This document shows positions 13,101 through 23,666 of a stretch of 64,000 nucleotides of DNA, piece by piece; the first letter of the stretch is position 1, and each line of letters opens with the position of its first letter. This DNA comes from Cryptococcus deneoformans JEC21. Taxonomy: Eukaryota > Basidiomycota > Tremellomycetes > Tremellales > Cryptococcaceae. The position numbers and the translations under genes are program-made. Location of the stretch: positions 1,738,201 through 1,802,200 of the forward strand of contig NC_006685.1 of NCBI RefSeq assembly GCF_000091045.1. Direction: 5' to 3'. The notes beneath the pieces are model-generated. The model saw nothing but the letters and a program-made list of their open reading frames with translations. It was not told where the DNA came from and ran no database searches.

Positions 13101-13307
13101 GAGGAAAAGAAGAAGAAGAAGAAGAAGGAACGACCGTCTCTCGGCGCGCCTATAAGCATCAAGGATCTTCTCGAAGGGCTTATCCCATATTCTGAGAGGC
13201 ATTTCAACAGGGTTGACAAGCTTGTGCAGGAAAGTTACATGTTGGACTATGTGCTTGGCGAGATGGAAGGTGGATTGTTTGGTGAGGAGTTAATGGACCT
13301 CCAATAA
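10192..13307 (+). CDS. UTP13: UTP13 (TBL3), U3 snoRNP / SSU processome WD40 protein
   Basis: Five exons (10192-10229, 10284-10434, 10496-12256, 12331-12480, 12558-13307) give 949 aa. Two tandem WD40 propellers are visible from repeated GHxx...D...VWD/LWxL units, for example LATGSSDGIVKVWDL, LVTGSKDHTARVWAP, LVSGSQDKLVKLYAI and VASGSADRTVKLWSL. The C-terminal helical Utp13 domain (VEQDFINYVALKDYRRAILLAL to ERHFNRVDKLVQE) identifies this protein. It carries an acidic then Lys-rich insert (about residues 840-870) not seen in human TBL3. UTP13 belongs to the UTP-B subcomplex and acts in the nucleolus in pre-18S rRNA processing. Intron 2 (10435-10495) needs a GC donor to keep frame. Confidence 0.95.
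10435..10495 (+). other. GC-AG intron in UTP13
   Basis: Donor GCAAGT, branch-like ACTGAC, acceptor ATCAG; 61 nt. The only nearby GT would leave one extra base and shift frame, while GC gives ARIRG-DGTPITSL with phase intact. Confidence 0.8.
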
Positions 13308-13545
13308 AGAGGTCTAGAGTAGAGTAGATGATGCTATGCACAGACAGGCACAGGGCTTTTTTTCTTCTGGCTTACCACCACGTCATTGTCAAATATCATT
13401 TGTCAAATATCGTTTCATAGCTGTTCGTCTATCATATATGACCTTGATTCTCTATAATAAAATTCGTTTCTATGGCATACATGACAATTCATAGATCTCG
13501 TCAAGTCTCTCCTGCAGAACGACAGAAAACATAAACGATTCCAGA

Positions 13546-15267
13546 TCAAATTTCAACCTCGTCCAATTTCTCCAACTCTCCCACCTTGCCCTTCAATTCT
13601 CCAATCTCTCCTTCCATCTTCTCCTCCATACTTCCGTGAGGAGTACCCAACTCTGCCTCCAAATCACTCAAAGTCGTTGCACTGCTTTTACGCCTATCCT
13701 CCTCCTTCTCTGCCTCTGGTCCAACAGCGGGGCTTGAGAGATCAACTTCACCTCCTTGCTCGTTCACAGTGGTCAGGACTTTTGTGGGCGTGGGTGGCAA
13801 AGGAAGTTCTTTCTCCGCAGCTTGAGGAGGTTGAGTAGCAGCAGCACGGCGGAAGAAGCCTCCCATTCCGGACAGTTTCCTAGGAGGCGCTTGCGGCGCT
13901 CCTAATGCTCCACTCGCACCGGATCCACCACTCACTGCACCAGCACCCGTCTGGGGAGCCCCAGGGGTAACCCCTTTCGTCCAACTGCTAACGAAACCAC
14001 CCAATCCAGCGCTTACACCCTCCTCCCCGGGTGTCGCTAATGGCGAGATAGAGGGATTGTTCATAGTAGCAGAAGAAGTAGCGCGCGACCGGCTGGGCGA
14101 GAGTCCTTCAGAAGAAGATTGAGACTGAGGTTGAGCGCGGTTTGACCAGAGCTTGAAGCCCCATCCAGTAGGTTTCATTTCCTTCTGGTCGAATTGTCCG
14201 TCTGGATCACGATCTGTTGGAAGAGGAGGTAATGAAAGACCTCTGAGAGCCTCCACAGCACTCTGGCCATTATCGTTATCCTCGTTGGATGCCAAAAATT
14301 CTCGCAGAGCCTTCAAGCACACTTCTGTGGCAGCCCTCGATTCCTCGCTCTCTGCCAATTTGAGCTGAACTTGGCGCAATTCAGAGCGAAGTTGGGCAGC
14401 CTCTTCCGTCGCGGCTGCCTTTTCCCGGTTGGCTGACGCAATGGCAGCTTGAGAAGCTGAGTCCTCAAAGTAGCTGCTTTGACCAAGTAGCGTAGGCTGT
14501 GAGGGAGGACTAGGGCTTGCAGGGTAGGTTGTAGCCGGAGTTGCGGCAAGTTTGAGCTCTCGAAGGCCGTTGGAGAGTCGAGGAGCTGCTGGTGGCTTCG
14601 GGGACACAAGTGACTGCCTTTCTGCGGCAGCACTGAAGTCTGCAGGTTCTGACTGGGAGCTAACCCTCCTGTGCGATCTGCCCATCATACTCGTTCGACG
14701 AGAAATTTTGCTGTCCCTCTTCGACGTTTCCCCGACCAACACTTCTTCCTCATCAAAGTTTGGCACCAAACCCAGACCCATTCCGCTCATGACACTCAGA
14801 CGTTTCCTTTCCGCTTCTTGTTTCTGCAATGTCATAACACCTCTCCGAGCCTGTTCCACTTGACCTCGAAGCATTTCGACCTGTTCCTCCGCCATTTCGC
14901 GCTTCTTAATCTCATCTTTGAGCTGACTTTCGACCGCCTCTTTGGCAGCAGACACAAATGCGTGCTTGTCTTTCAACTGCGAATGTTCCACAGCAAGATC
15001 GGCAAGGGAAGAAAGCTTGGTAGTTTGTTGAGACACAAGTTGTCGAGAATCAGCGAGTTGCGTGCGCAATGACTGGATGAGATCTCGTGCTGCTGAGGGC
15101 CAGCTCCCCTCTCCTGCGTCGAGCTCGTTTGCCGTCTGAATACCTTCACTAGCAGTGTTATCGACAGGAAGATGATCAGGAAGAGTTGGAGGTGCTGAGG
15201 ATTGCGGATCGGCCGAAGGAGGAAGAGGAAGAGAAGCGGGATCGAGGGCAGCCAAAGAGCTCGACAT
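13546..15267 (-). CDS. Coiled-coil protein of unknown function
   Basis: Single coding exon, 573 aa, starting MSSSLAALDPASLPL. I do not recognise a named family. A coiled coil spans roughly residues 60-170 (heptad-like, with KKREMAEEQVEMLRGQVEQ), followed by a Ser/Arg-rich stretch (RRTSMMGRSHRRVSSQSE), a second short coiled coil near residues 265-310, a GWGFKLW motif, long Ser/Pro/Gly-rich disordered segments and a Glu-rich tail. The layout of an N-terminal coiled coil with a disordered tail recalls adaptor proteins or Sec2-like Rab exchange factors, but I see no diagnostic motif. A 53-nt intron in the 5' leader (15343-15291, GTAAGC to ACACAG with GCTAAC branch point) is likely. The gene is tail-to-tail with UTP13. 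Confidence 0.75.
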   Translation of the reverse strand: MSSSLAALDPASLPLPPSADPQSSAPPTLPDHLPVDNTASEGIQTANELDAGEGSWPSAARDLIQSLRTQLADSRQLVSQQTTKLSSLADLAVEHSQLKDKHAFVSAAKEAVESQLKDEIKKREMAEEQVEMLRGQVEQARRGVMTLQKQEAERKRLSVMSGMGLGLVPNFDEEEVLVGETSKRDSKISRRTSMMGRSHRRVSSQSEPADFSAAAERQSLVSPKPPAAPRLSNGLRELKLAATPATTYPASPSPPSQPTLLGQSSYFEDSASQAAIASANREKAAATEEAAQLRSELRQVQLKLAESEESRAATEVCLKALREFLASNEDNDNGQSAVEALRGLSLPPLPTDRDPDGQFDQKEMKPTGWGFKLWSNRAQPQSQSSSEGLSPSRSRATSSATMNNPSISPLATPGEEGVSAGLGGFVSSWTKGVTPGAPQTGAGAVSGGSGASGALGAPQAPPRKLSGMGGFFRRAAATQPPQAAEKELPLPPTPTKVLTTVNEQGGEVDLSSPAVGPEAEKEEDRRKSSATTLSDLEAELGTPHGSMEEKMEGEIGELKGKVGELEKLDEVEI

Positions 15268-15290
15268 TGTGGGAAAATCGTGCTTGGCTA

Positions 15291-15343
15291 CTGTGTGTAT
15301 CACGTTAGCTGGGAAGCATCGTGATCGTAACACTGAAGCTTAC
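15291..15343 (-). other. Probable 5' UTR intron of the coiled-coil gene
   Basis: GTAAGC donor, GCTAAC branch point 13 nt before the ACACAG acceptor, located 24 nt upstream of the ATG at 15267. It matches the splice consensus of the surrounding genes. Confidence 0.6.
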
Positions 15344-16017
15344 AGATATAGAAAAGAAGGAATTATATAGCACAGCTGGCCCAAGACGGATTGGTTATAG
15401 ATGCGAATGCGTTTATTGATGTAAAAAATAAATCGGCAAGCGGGACGGAGGGACAGATCGTCTCAACTTTATGTCGTCTGTCGTCTGTCGTCAAGGAAAA
15501 GAGAGGTCGCTGACCGTGAGGAGAGGAGATTTCTGTTGTTTTCCAACTTGTAAGGCAAGGAGCGAATGGCTGTTGGGATTATAAGGACATCGATAGAGCA
15601 GAAATGAGGAAATCAAAGGATGAAATTGTGAAATGAAAGTGAAGGCAACGAAGAAAGATAATTTGGGTAGACGAACCACCAAAACAACGCGAAACAGAGT
15701 TCATTTTCTCAGGACGCGTATCGCAAATCCCATAAATATTTCAGGCCAGTTTATCATTAATAGGGAAATCTCGTCCATATAATAGGCTTCAAAGCCCGAT
15801 AGCTCAAGTGAAACCGGACGTTCCTGAAAGATCTGGGAACCGAATGATTACCGCAATCAACAAGAACTCCTGAATGTTCCGGCCAGATTGCGGTGTGCTT
15901 GTTGAAAGTTCTAAGTGGCAGTTGCGCGCATGCTTACTTCAACAGATACAGTGAAATTCCATGCTGACAACACGTTGACGCTACATGTCTCCTAACGTCT
16001 ATGAACCATCAGTACAT
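15344..16017. other. Intergenic region, promoter of coiled-coil gene and 3' flank of oxidase
   Basis: Contains the upstream region of the coiled-coil gene and the trailer of the oxidase gene. It is AT-rich and I see no coding exon or RNA gene that I can support. Confidence 0.6.
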
Positions 16018-17624
16018 CTAGTCATGCCGCCAACCGTCCACATCCGAGAGATCTTTGGGTAAAGGACCAGGTCTTCCAGTACCGTTGGGATCGCCTACTC
16101 CAGGTCTCCACCTCCAAGCATACTTTCTCTGCTCGGACATCTGCGATTTATCGTATTAGTCTGAGGGTTAAACTTAAAGCAACTATGACTTACTTTGCCT
16201 TCGATGAGGTCAGCAACTTGGCCGCCAACCACAGGCAGCATTTTAAAGGTGTGCCCACTATCTCCCGTAGCCAACACCAAACCTTTCCACTTGGGATGCT
16301 CGCATAGTAGCCAGTTCGCATCGTCTGTATCGGTACACCAGCACATGGATTGATTGATCAGGGGCTTATCGGCAAACTGCGGTAGGCACATTTTGACAAG
16401 GCGCTGGATCTCTTCGAGCACTTCTGTAGGAATCGTGTCGGTTGGGTTATCAGCGTGTGAGCGAGGGACAGATATTCGTTGAGGCGTAGTGGCTCCAAAG
16501 GGGGTCCATTCTCGATAATTCGTATAGCCTGGAAATTCATTGCAGAGTTTAATGAGATGATTGTCAGGTCGAGGCTCAAAGAAAAACCCATATTTGCTAT
16601 TGTAAACGGTAGGCGTCCCCTTCAAAGTGGCAGCTTCCTCCGGAGTGAGTTGAAGATGGGCATATACCCAACACTTAACATGTTGTGTTCAACCTCTGAT
16701 TCAAATTGACGATAAGTCACCCACCTTGGAAATGCACTGCCCTTCTAGGTCTATCAAGGCAGGTGACCAAGCTCCGGCAGCAAGAACGACGAGATCCGCC
16801 TCATACTCGGATCCATTCTTGGCCTTGACGCCCTTTATTGTCTTACCATCTTCCATGAGAATCAATGAATCAAAAGATCCAGATGCACCAAATGAAGTCT
16901 TGACACCAAATTGCTCCAGCTCCCGGCCCACAGAATCGAGGGCATCACGAGCAGCGACCCACCCTCCCCTACCGCACCAAAGCCCACGCCAGCCCTACTT
17001 TGACGATTAGCTACTACTTAAATTTATGGTGCAATGAAAGGAGCTGACTTTGATGTCGGCGTTCTTCAAATGAGGAGCACGTCTGCGAACATCCTCTTCG
17101 TTGTCCAGCCACTCTACATCGGTACGTCCCCGAGCGCGCATTCTGTCTACTTTGGCCTTCAAGAACTTCGCTTCGGTTTCATCGACTGTAAGTTCCAACT
17201 ATGGTTCATAGCTCGATTAGCCTTGACTTAATTACATGCGCGACGGGCCAACCTACCTTGCCAACAAGATGGACATAGGGCTTGAAGACAGGATCGGTAT
17301 TCCAAGCATCCCACAGGGTATCGGCGACGCCCTCGTAGGTTCCAATTTGATCATCACCAGCGATCTTCGCGAGCGATTTCTCTAGATAAGTTTCATATGA
17401 TGTAGAGTAACCTTCGTACTTACCTTATTCAAATCATTTCCTGCAGAGTTGCTGGAAGGTATGGGATAAACATCCATAATCCTGATATCCGTAAACCCTC
17501 TCCTAGAGAGATGGAGAGCTGTCGAGGAACCCATCGTCCCGCCTCCACCGATGATGACAATTTTAGAATCTTTAGACGCGAGGGCTTCTGACTGAGAAGC
17601 AGCAGTAGTTGATGATTGACCCAT
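16018..17624 (-). CDS. Fructosyl-amino-acid oxidase (amadoriase) family flavoenzyme
   Basis: Six exons (17624-17424, 17379-17257, 17198-17049, 16994-16725, 16673-16194, 16140-16018) give 448 aa. Rossmann FAD motif IIGGGGTMGSSTALHLSRRG sits near residue 25; NDLNK and GWRGLWCGRGGWVAA follow. CWVYAHLQLTPEEAA and GFFFEPRPDN belong to the substrate domain, MCWCTDTDDANWL contains the Cys expected to bind FAD covalently, and GDSGHTFKMLPVVGG closes the FAD site. The tail AWRWRPGVGDPNG...KDL is typical of fungal amadoriases, which oxidatively deglycate fructosyl amino acids to glucosone, amino acid and H2O2. The protein ends WRHD and lacks the C-terminal peroxisomal signal many relatives carry. A different sarcosine-oxidase-like substrate cannot be excluded. 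Confidence 0.88.
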
Positions 17625-18357
17625 GGTGCGCGAGAATGGATGGGATGCTTGTCAAAGATAAGAGAGATTTGGCCAGGGAAAATCCCTTTTTATGCGTAGA
17701 ATTGAGAGGTCGACAGGAAGTCAACGCGTGACCTGTCCACGGTACGTAGTGCGATAAAAGGCTCAAAACCAAGGCTCGCTAGGAATGAATTCTGGAGTCC
17801 ATTTATAAAGGGATACAATGTGAATTCCGGGACTCAAGCGAATACGGCCATCATCACTACTCATTGTCAGCACCGTCGTTTCCCACTTCGCCTGCAAATC
17901 TTTTCAGTTGGATTCCGATAACACGGACTTGTTTGCTTTATCGACACCCCGACGACACCCGCCATGCGACAGAACGACAAAATTACTCTTGCTGCTTTGC
18001 TCTCGCTGTTACCACGTGCTTACTCACATTTCCATCACAATACGATACAACAGAAGAGCATCCGTTACCACGACGACGCACGAATGGAAGGTGCTGTGGT
18101 CGATATGTTCCATTTAGTCTATACATGACAACTCAAAACTGAGATCAGACTGAGAGGAACGTCAGCCCTGAATCAGGCTGATACAATTATTTAACGTTTA
18201 TTTATTCGATAGAGCGTTATATTCGGCCACCACCGCTTCCCTTCCTCCATCCGCCGCCGCTGCCGCCACCATCGCGAATGATCAGACTTGACCAGATACA
18301 ACTTGCCTTTGTCTTTCCCTTTTCTTCTCTCTAAGCCTTTCCAAGGCAAAATTCAAG
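17625..18357. other. Divergent promoter region, oxidase / YJU2
   Basis: About 730 bp between the start codons of the oxidase (-) and YJU2 (+). Open frames near 17864 begin only with TTG and lack splice support. I see no gene or RNA here. Confidence 0.6.
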
Positions 18358-19661
18358 ATGTCTGAACGAAAGGTTTTGAACGTGAGTGCCATTTCGCTGT
18401 AATTATCGAAGAGCGTTTTTGTGCTAATGTACGCCTTGCCTATCGATGTTTTCGACCATTAGAAATAGTAAGTTTTGCCACTTCTCATCAATCGACTGTC
18501 TTATTTTTTTCATATATGAAATATGCTTACTGTGACCTGTTCTTGTACAGCTTCCCTCCGGATTTTGATCCGTCGAAGATCAAACGGCGCAAGATGCCGA
18601 AGGACCCTCAGCAGGTCATTCGACTGATGGCGCCGTTCTCCATGAGGTGTAACAGGTGCGGAGAGTACATCTGTAAGTCAACTCATTCTATGGAGACTTT
18701 GTGGATACAGCACTAACGGACTTCTTTAGATAAAGGAAAGAAGTTCAACGCGAGGAAAGAGACGGCTGTCGGGGAGGAATACTACGGTATCAAGGTGTTT
18801 AGGTTTTACATCGTGTGTTTTTTTTTTTGGTACTTCAATCTCCAATGGCCATTGTATTGACGGAAAGCTTTAGAAATGCCCAATGTGTTCCTCTGAAATC
18901 ACATTCAAGACCGATCCCAAAAATGCCGACTATACTTGCGAGCAGGGTGCTACCCGCAACTTTGAAAATTGGATTGAGAATGATCCCACGGGGAAAGCAG
19001 GTGCCATGCCAGATGCAGCGGCGGATGACGATTATGATTCCGAGGGAAATTTGAGGGAAGAAGCTCAGGAAAGAGATGCTATGGCTGATCTGGAGAGAAG
19101 TCAAGAGCAGAGTAAAAGAGAAATGGAAATGATGGACGAGCTGGCCGATCTTCGGTTTGTTTATTTTAGCTTTTTGTTTTGACTTCTACTAACTTGTGGC
19201 GTTTCTACAGACAGCGAAACGCTCGTGTCGAGCTGAACAAGACCGATCAAGATCCCGAGTCGCTCCTTGCCGCTCTCCACGCGGAAAAGATTTCCGCAGA
19301 GGAAGAAGCTCGACAGAAGGCCGAGCAAGAAGAAGATGATGCTCTTGTCCGGCAGTACTTTGCAAAGGTCGCGGGTCCTGCTGGATCTGGCGCTCAAAAA
19401 TCTGAAAAGACCAAAACCCCTGACGGAGAGGCGGAAGGCTCGGAGGAAGAGAACACGGCTCTGCCCCAGTTGACCATCAAGCGACGACCCGTACCTGGCA
19501 CTGAAAAGGCTGGAGAACCGAGTGTACAAAATCTCTTGGCGGCTAAGGGGAAGGTTTTGGAAACTGCTGGCCCGAATGGTGTTGGGGCGCCGCCTCAGGT
19601 CAAGAGGAAGAGAGAAGGGATGCAAAAGTTGTTAGGGATAAAGAAAAAGGCTAAGGCTTAA
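18358..19661 (+). CDS. YJU2: Splicing factor YJU2 (CCDC94/Cwf16 family)
   Basis: Six exons (18358-18381, 18463-18467, 18551-18672, 18730-18812, 18874-19154, 19211-19661) give 321 aa. The start [20 protein letters not shown] matches the family exactly. A CxxC pair (CNRCGEY) and a second one (CPMCSSE) form the zinc site, flanked by [20 protein letters not shown] and [21 protein letters not shown] coiled coil and a basic Lys-rich tail follow. YJU2 joins the spliceosome at the first catalytic step and promotes branching. Exon 2 is only 5 nt (AAATA); without it the conserved NKYF cannot be formed. Confidence 0.95.
18463..18467 (+). other. 5-nt coding micro-exon in YJU2
   Basis: AAATA lies between an acceptor (CATTAG, 18457-18462) and a donor (GTAAGT from 18468). 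With the last C of the preceding AAC codon and the first C of exon 3 it encodes the conserved Lys-Tyr of NKYFPPDFDP. Confidence 0.85.
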
Positions 19662-20393
19662 AAGTGGTTGACTTCTTGGCTTCGTTCATAGGGGTTATGC
19701 GTGAATGTCATGTAATTATATTGTATTCTTATATATATATACACGAGCAATTCAGAGACGATAATGGCCACGGTCTTATTCACCTTTCAAACGTATTACG
19801 TTAGTCGTGAGAAAGCCTACTATCTAACAAATGACCTAAATATTTGTGTATGACAACTCTACTAATAAACAATTGTGCTTGTTGTCTGCTAGATTTTATT
19901 TATGATGGTGGGAGCTAGTAGTTTATTAGAGGCACGTTAGAACGCCGCACTTCTTCTTCGTGCGCTTTTTTCTCTGGCTCTAACTACTTTTTAAACCCCG
20001 TGACGACTTTGAATAATGTGAGGGACGGAGGATGAAGGAGCCAAGAGGACATGTATGCATTTCGGGATACACCATAGCCAATTGCCGGCTCCGTCGTCGT
20101 AACTTTTCGTAAGGTTTATCATGCATAGAGGCAACAGCGGAGAATGACCAGCCAATTCCCAGGCTAACGCGGACTCGGAGGAGGCCGATCCCGACGATCA
20201 CCTCCAATCCATAAGTAATATTGTGTCAGCTGTATCCTGCTTGATGTCATATTCGTTGCTCTATCGATTCACATAGGCTTCCTTTTCTTCTAAAACAGTT
20301 TACCAAATCTTGCTGGGAACATCTAACCATATCCTTGCATCATACACATCCGTTCTTCCCCGACTAGACAAAGGGATAAAAGAAACGGGATAT
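19662..20393. other. Intergenic region between YJU2 and the Nudix gene
   Basis: Holds a short TATA dinucleotide run near 19730-19742 in the YJU2 trailer and the Nudix promoter. I found no supported gene. Confidence 0.6.
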
Positions 20394-21545
20394 ATGCGCT
20401 TCTGTCTTCACCAGACATCACGAACAATCAAGACAACCTTGCTATCACAACCGAGAGCTTTTGTCCCTCATTCTATTATCATCGCACAACTATCACGAAC
20501 CATGGTATCCGAATCGAAGTCTTCTCAGAAGCCAGAGAATCTTAAGACAGAGGAGTATAAGACAGATGCAAAGTGGCTAAAACTGGAGAAGATCAACTGG
20601 AAGGATCAAGACGGAAAACAGGTGGGTCTGGTCCTATGTCTAGTTATGCCACTCCTTACGGTGATGGTATACAGAGGGTGTGGGAAGTTGCCAATAGGGC
20701 GAATAGGCCCAAGTCAGGAGTCGACTGTGAGTTTCACACTCTCTACTGAACCTCCATTTCATCTGCGAACTCTGGGGTTAGACGCTGACCATTATTGCTT
20801 AGCTGTCCACATTCTTGCTCTTTTATTTCACCCACATAAACCCGTATCTACCGTCATCATTGAACAGTATCGACCTCCTGTCGCTTCAACAGTCATTGGT
20901 ACGTCCATTTATTAACCTTCTCATGCGTTCATTATTCAACAGTGCGGACTTGCCATACTGTAGAGCTTCCTGCCGGCCTGATTGATGAAGGTGAAGACCC
21001 CGGTACAGCCGCTCTTCGAGAACTTTACGAAGAAACGGGATACGGTAGTGGTGAATCTGGTCAAGGAAATGCGACTGTTTCCCACGTTTCCCATGTGCTC
21101 GCCAAAGATCCGGGGTAAGTTCTTTGTCATTGTATAATTAGCCTTTCGGTATGATCCCTGATAGAGCTGATGTTCAACCCTTGTGTTAGGATGAGCGGTG
21201 CAAATATGCATCTGGTAATAATCCATGTCAAGCTTGGGGAGCATGATCCAGACCCCGAACAGCACCTGGACGACGTGAGTCTACACCTAGCTACAAGCAT
21301 TCATTAGCTGCTGTTATCGTACTTGTTCTGACGCAGACATCTAGGGCGAGCACATCGCCAAGAAAGTCATCCCTCTGAAGTATTTGTCCAGGCATCTTGA
21401 TGGTGTGTTCACTATTCTCCATCACTATTAGTCTTCCTCTAACTTGAAAATGGGTATAGACTATGCAAGAAGAGGTTTCATGGTGGACACGATCCTCGCC
21501 TCTCTGGCACAGGGATGGGAACTTGCTCATCATTTCGATGAGTAA
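20394..21545 (+). CDS. Nudix hydrolase, ADP-ribose/ADP-sugar pyrophosphatase type
   Basis: Seven exons (20394-20621, 20675-20726, 20803-20898, 20964-21114, 21190-21274, 21345-21402, 21460-21545). The full Nudix box [20 protein letters not shown] followed by TGY fits GX5EX7REUXEEXGU. The upstream strand IIEQYRPPV and [10 protein letters not shown] are typical of the ADP-sugar pyrophosphatases (YSA1/NUDT5), which hydrolyse ADP-ribose to AMP and ribose phosphate. Two in-frame starts exist: ATG 20394 (251 aa) adds an Arg/Ser-rich, acid-free leader that looks like a mitochondrial presequence, and ATG 20502 (215 aa) has a strong ACCATGG context. Both could be used. Confidence 0.9.
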
Positions 21546-22199
21546 TACTCCGGAATCCTGAGATTATCGCCAAGGATTAAAAGGGAAAAGGGGTGAACGA
21601 TGAAGAAAGGAGGTGTTCAATGTATTAATTGCAATTACGAGATTGAAGTATGTATAGTAGTGCATTCTCAATTGTTTGCTCTGTCCATTACGATGTAACC
21701 TAATAGCAGGTGATTCTTGAATCATTTGGATGTGTCGCTGGTGACCCTCGACCAGCACCTTGACCAGGACCGTTATTTCTCAATGGTGAAATCATTCTGA
21801 GTAACCTCCACAATGGAGAATACCTTTACCATATTCTCAAGGAAGGTTTATAAAATCCTCATCATGGCTTTCGTCTTTGCGAACCCTCAGAAGCACGCTT
21901 CTAATGCATCTACAAAAACTTCCTTGCCGGAAATGAAAGGATATCCATCACCGCGGCAAAATACCCCATGGAGCTCAGGCAAAATCAAAGAATGGATGGT
22001 GAAGATAGCGAGACGAGCACAAAGGTGGCATCCTCATGGTGGTTAGTAATAAAGTGACAAGTCCCGGCTGACGAAATTGCTGTTATGGAGATATAAATAG
22101 CAAACCCCCAGATAGGCTATGTGTTCATTCAGCAAGCACCAAGCACAACAGTGATCACCCGTTTGATATCTAGTTAACCTAGTCCCCCCACCCACAAAG
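21546..22199. other. Intergenic region with one weak small ORF
   Basis: Contains an ATG-initiated ORF at 21813-22046 (77 aa, listed separately) and the promoter of the next gene. Nothing else can be supported. Confidence 0.55.
21813..22046 (+). CDS. Small basic ORF, doubtful
   Basis: ATG-initiated 77-residue ORF with a hydrophobic, basic start (FSRKVYKILIMAFVFANPQ) and a basic end (EWMVKIARRAQRWHPHGG). No family is recognised and no splice or homology evidence supports it. It may be chance. Confidence 0.2.
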   Translation: MENTFTIFSRKVYKILIMAFVFANPQKHASNASTKTSLPEMKGYPSPRQNTPWSSGKIKEWMVKIARRAQRWHPHGG

Positions 22200-22696
22200 A
22201 TGGCAGACAGCAAGATCACCACTCCGTCAGTAGCATCAACATATGAGGCGGATGTTCCCCCCTCCGACGCTATGAAAAGCGAGCTTTCAGGTACGTCAGC
22301 ATTCTAAAGGTCCATCCGCCTAGACATTGCTCGCTTTCTGATTTACTTTGATCATCAGTGACTACCAGCCTCGAGGGCTTCTTATTACAATCAAGCCCAC
22401 AATCTCTATATTCAGCTTGCGCTTCTTCTACTAGCACTCCTTCCACGGCGGCTTCAAAAACATCCTCTGAGGAAACAACAACAAAGGCCACGAGCACGAA
22501 ACCGTGGGACGAGCTGAGTGAAGGTGGACTGGCCGATGGTGAAAACATGGAACTGCCAAAACCCCGTAGACGCAGGAAAATGGAAGCTGATGAGATCCCT
22601 GGAAGAAGTGGAGAGGGAAGTACATCTACACCCCCATCTGGAACGTTAAGATACTATGCCTTGGAATGGGTTCAAACTAATGGCGAAAGATGTTGA
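22200..22696 (+). CDS. Small Ser/Thr-rich protein of unknown function
   Basis: Two exons (22200-22290, 22359-22696) joined in phase give 142 aa. The intron is 68 nt with normal GTACGT and ATCAG ends. The protein is rich in Ser, Thr and Glu, begins MADSKITTPSVASTYEAD, and contains a basic patch KPRRRRKM that could act as a nuclear signal. No domain or family is recognised; it is probably largely disordered. Upstream there is a Kozak-like ACAAAGATGG. Confidence 0.55.
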
Positions 22697-22814
22697 TGGG
22701 TCAGGCTATAACGGCGAGTGATAGACGTAACTGACAACTGCGCATATACACGGCCTTGTTTCTTTCGTTTATCCATTTATGTTTATACATCTTGTTCTAA
22801 TAAGCTACATAGTG

Positions 22815-23666
22815 TTAAGGCTTCCTGAAGTCAGTGATGAGCCTTTGGATCTTCTCATCTCCCTCAATACGCATAGTATCCCACTCTGAAAGGTCGTCGG
22901 CCTTGAGACACTGAGTATAGAATGCGATTGATGGCTCGTTCCACTGATAGGCAGTCGTCAGGGATCGTTCAATTATTGTCCTCTAAGATTGTCCACGCAC
23001 CTTGAGAACTCTCCATTCCACACGTTTGCAGCCCCTGTCTTTAGCTATTTGCCCGAGCTCGCCAAACAGACGCTTGCCAAGCCCCATGTTACGACAGTCA
23101 GTCTTCACGTATAAGTCTTCCAGCTATTGTGTCCGCATTAGTTGAATGCTCTACGAAAGAGGGGATATCAGGCGTACGTAGAGACCAGGAGCAGCGAGCC
23201 AAGTGGAATAGGTGAAGAAGTACTAATGCTAGGTAAGCTATCATCTAAGCTGCCGAGGGGAGATGACTTACCAAAGCGAGAGCTATAGTTTCGCCCTTGC
23301 TTCCGTCCTCCGTCTCCCTTCGAGCAATGAGACACTCAGCATATCCATTGTCAAAGACGTTTTTCACCATCTGCTATCCAGTTAGCCACGATCCTCTGGC
23401 GATTAAATGGCAGGGGATGGACAGACGAGCTCGGGAGTCGCCTTGACTTCATGTTCGGCTTTCTCGTAGATCGCCTAATGTCCTAATTAGCCTCGAGGAA
23501 GCACTGTCATGACACAGATTTGTAGACTTACAAGCTCAGTGATAAGCTGAAGGAGCTCAGGCTATTCACCATGTGGTTTAGCTATCAGACTGCAGACCCC
23601 ACCTTGTTACCCGTAATGTTAACTTACGACATCCTCCTTGGTCGCTCTTGTAATCTTGGCTGACAT
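22815..23666 (-). CDS. GNAT acetyltransferase, polyamine/thialysine acetyltransferase type
   Basis: Seven exons (23666-23628, 23561-23532, 23474-23427, 23370-23272, 23222-23178, 23123-23001, 22943-22815) give 170 aa. The spliced protein follows the SSAT pattern: an N-terminal ITRATKEDVPELLQLITELA helix, the LEDLYVKTDCRNMGLGKRLF motif (acetyl-CoA binding R/Q-x-x-G-x-G/A, here CRNMGLGK), and the C-terminal RVEWRVLKWNEPSIAFY strand and helix. Such enzymes transfer acetyl from acetyl-CoA to the amine of spermidine, thialysine or similar small molecules. Exons of 30-48 nt make this gene invisible to simple ORF scans. Substrate is inferred from the family only. Confidence 0.88.

Noticed and set aside
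12815..13219. Ser/Phe-rich antisense frame
   Set aside because: It mirrors the acidic and Lys-rich insert of UTP13 and has no independent support.
15491..15682. Possible 63-residue minus-strand protein
   Set aside because: Low-complexity hydrophobic stretch upstream of the coiled-coil gene with no start context or family.
17864..18142. Open frames upstream of YJU2
   Set aside because: They begin with TTG rather than ATG, lack splice logic and have no recognisable product; the area is best read as promoter.
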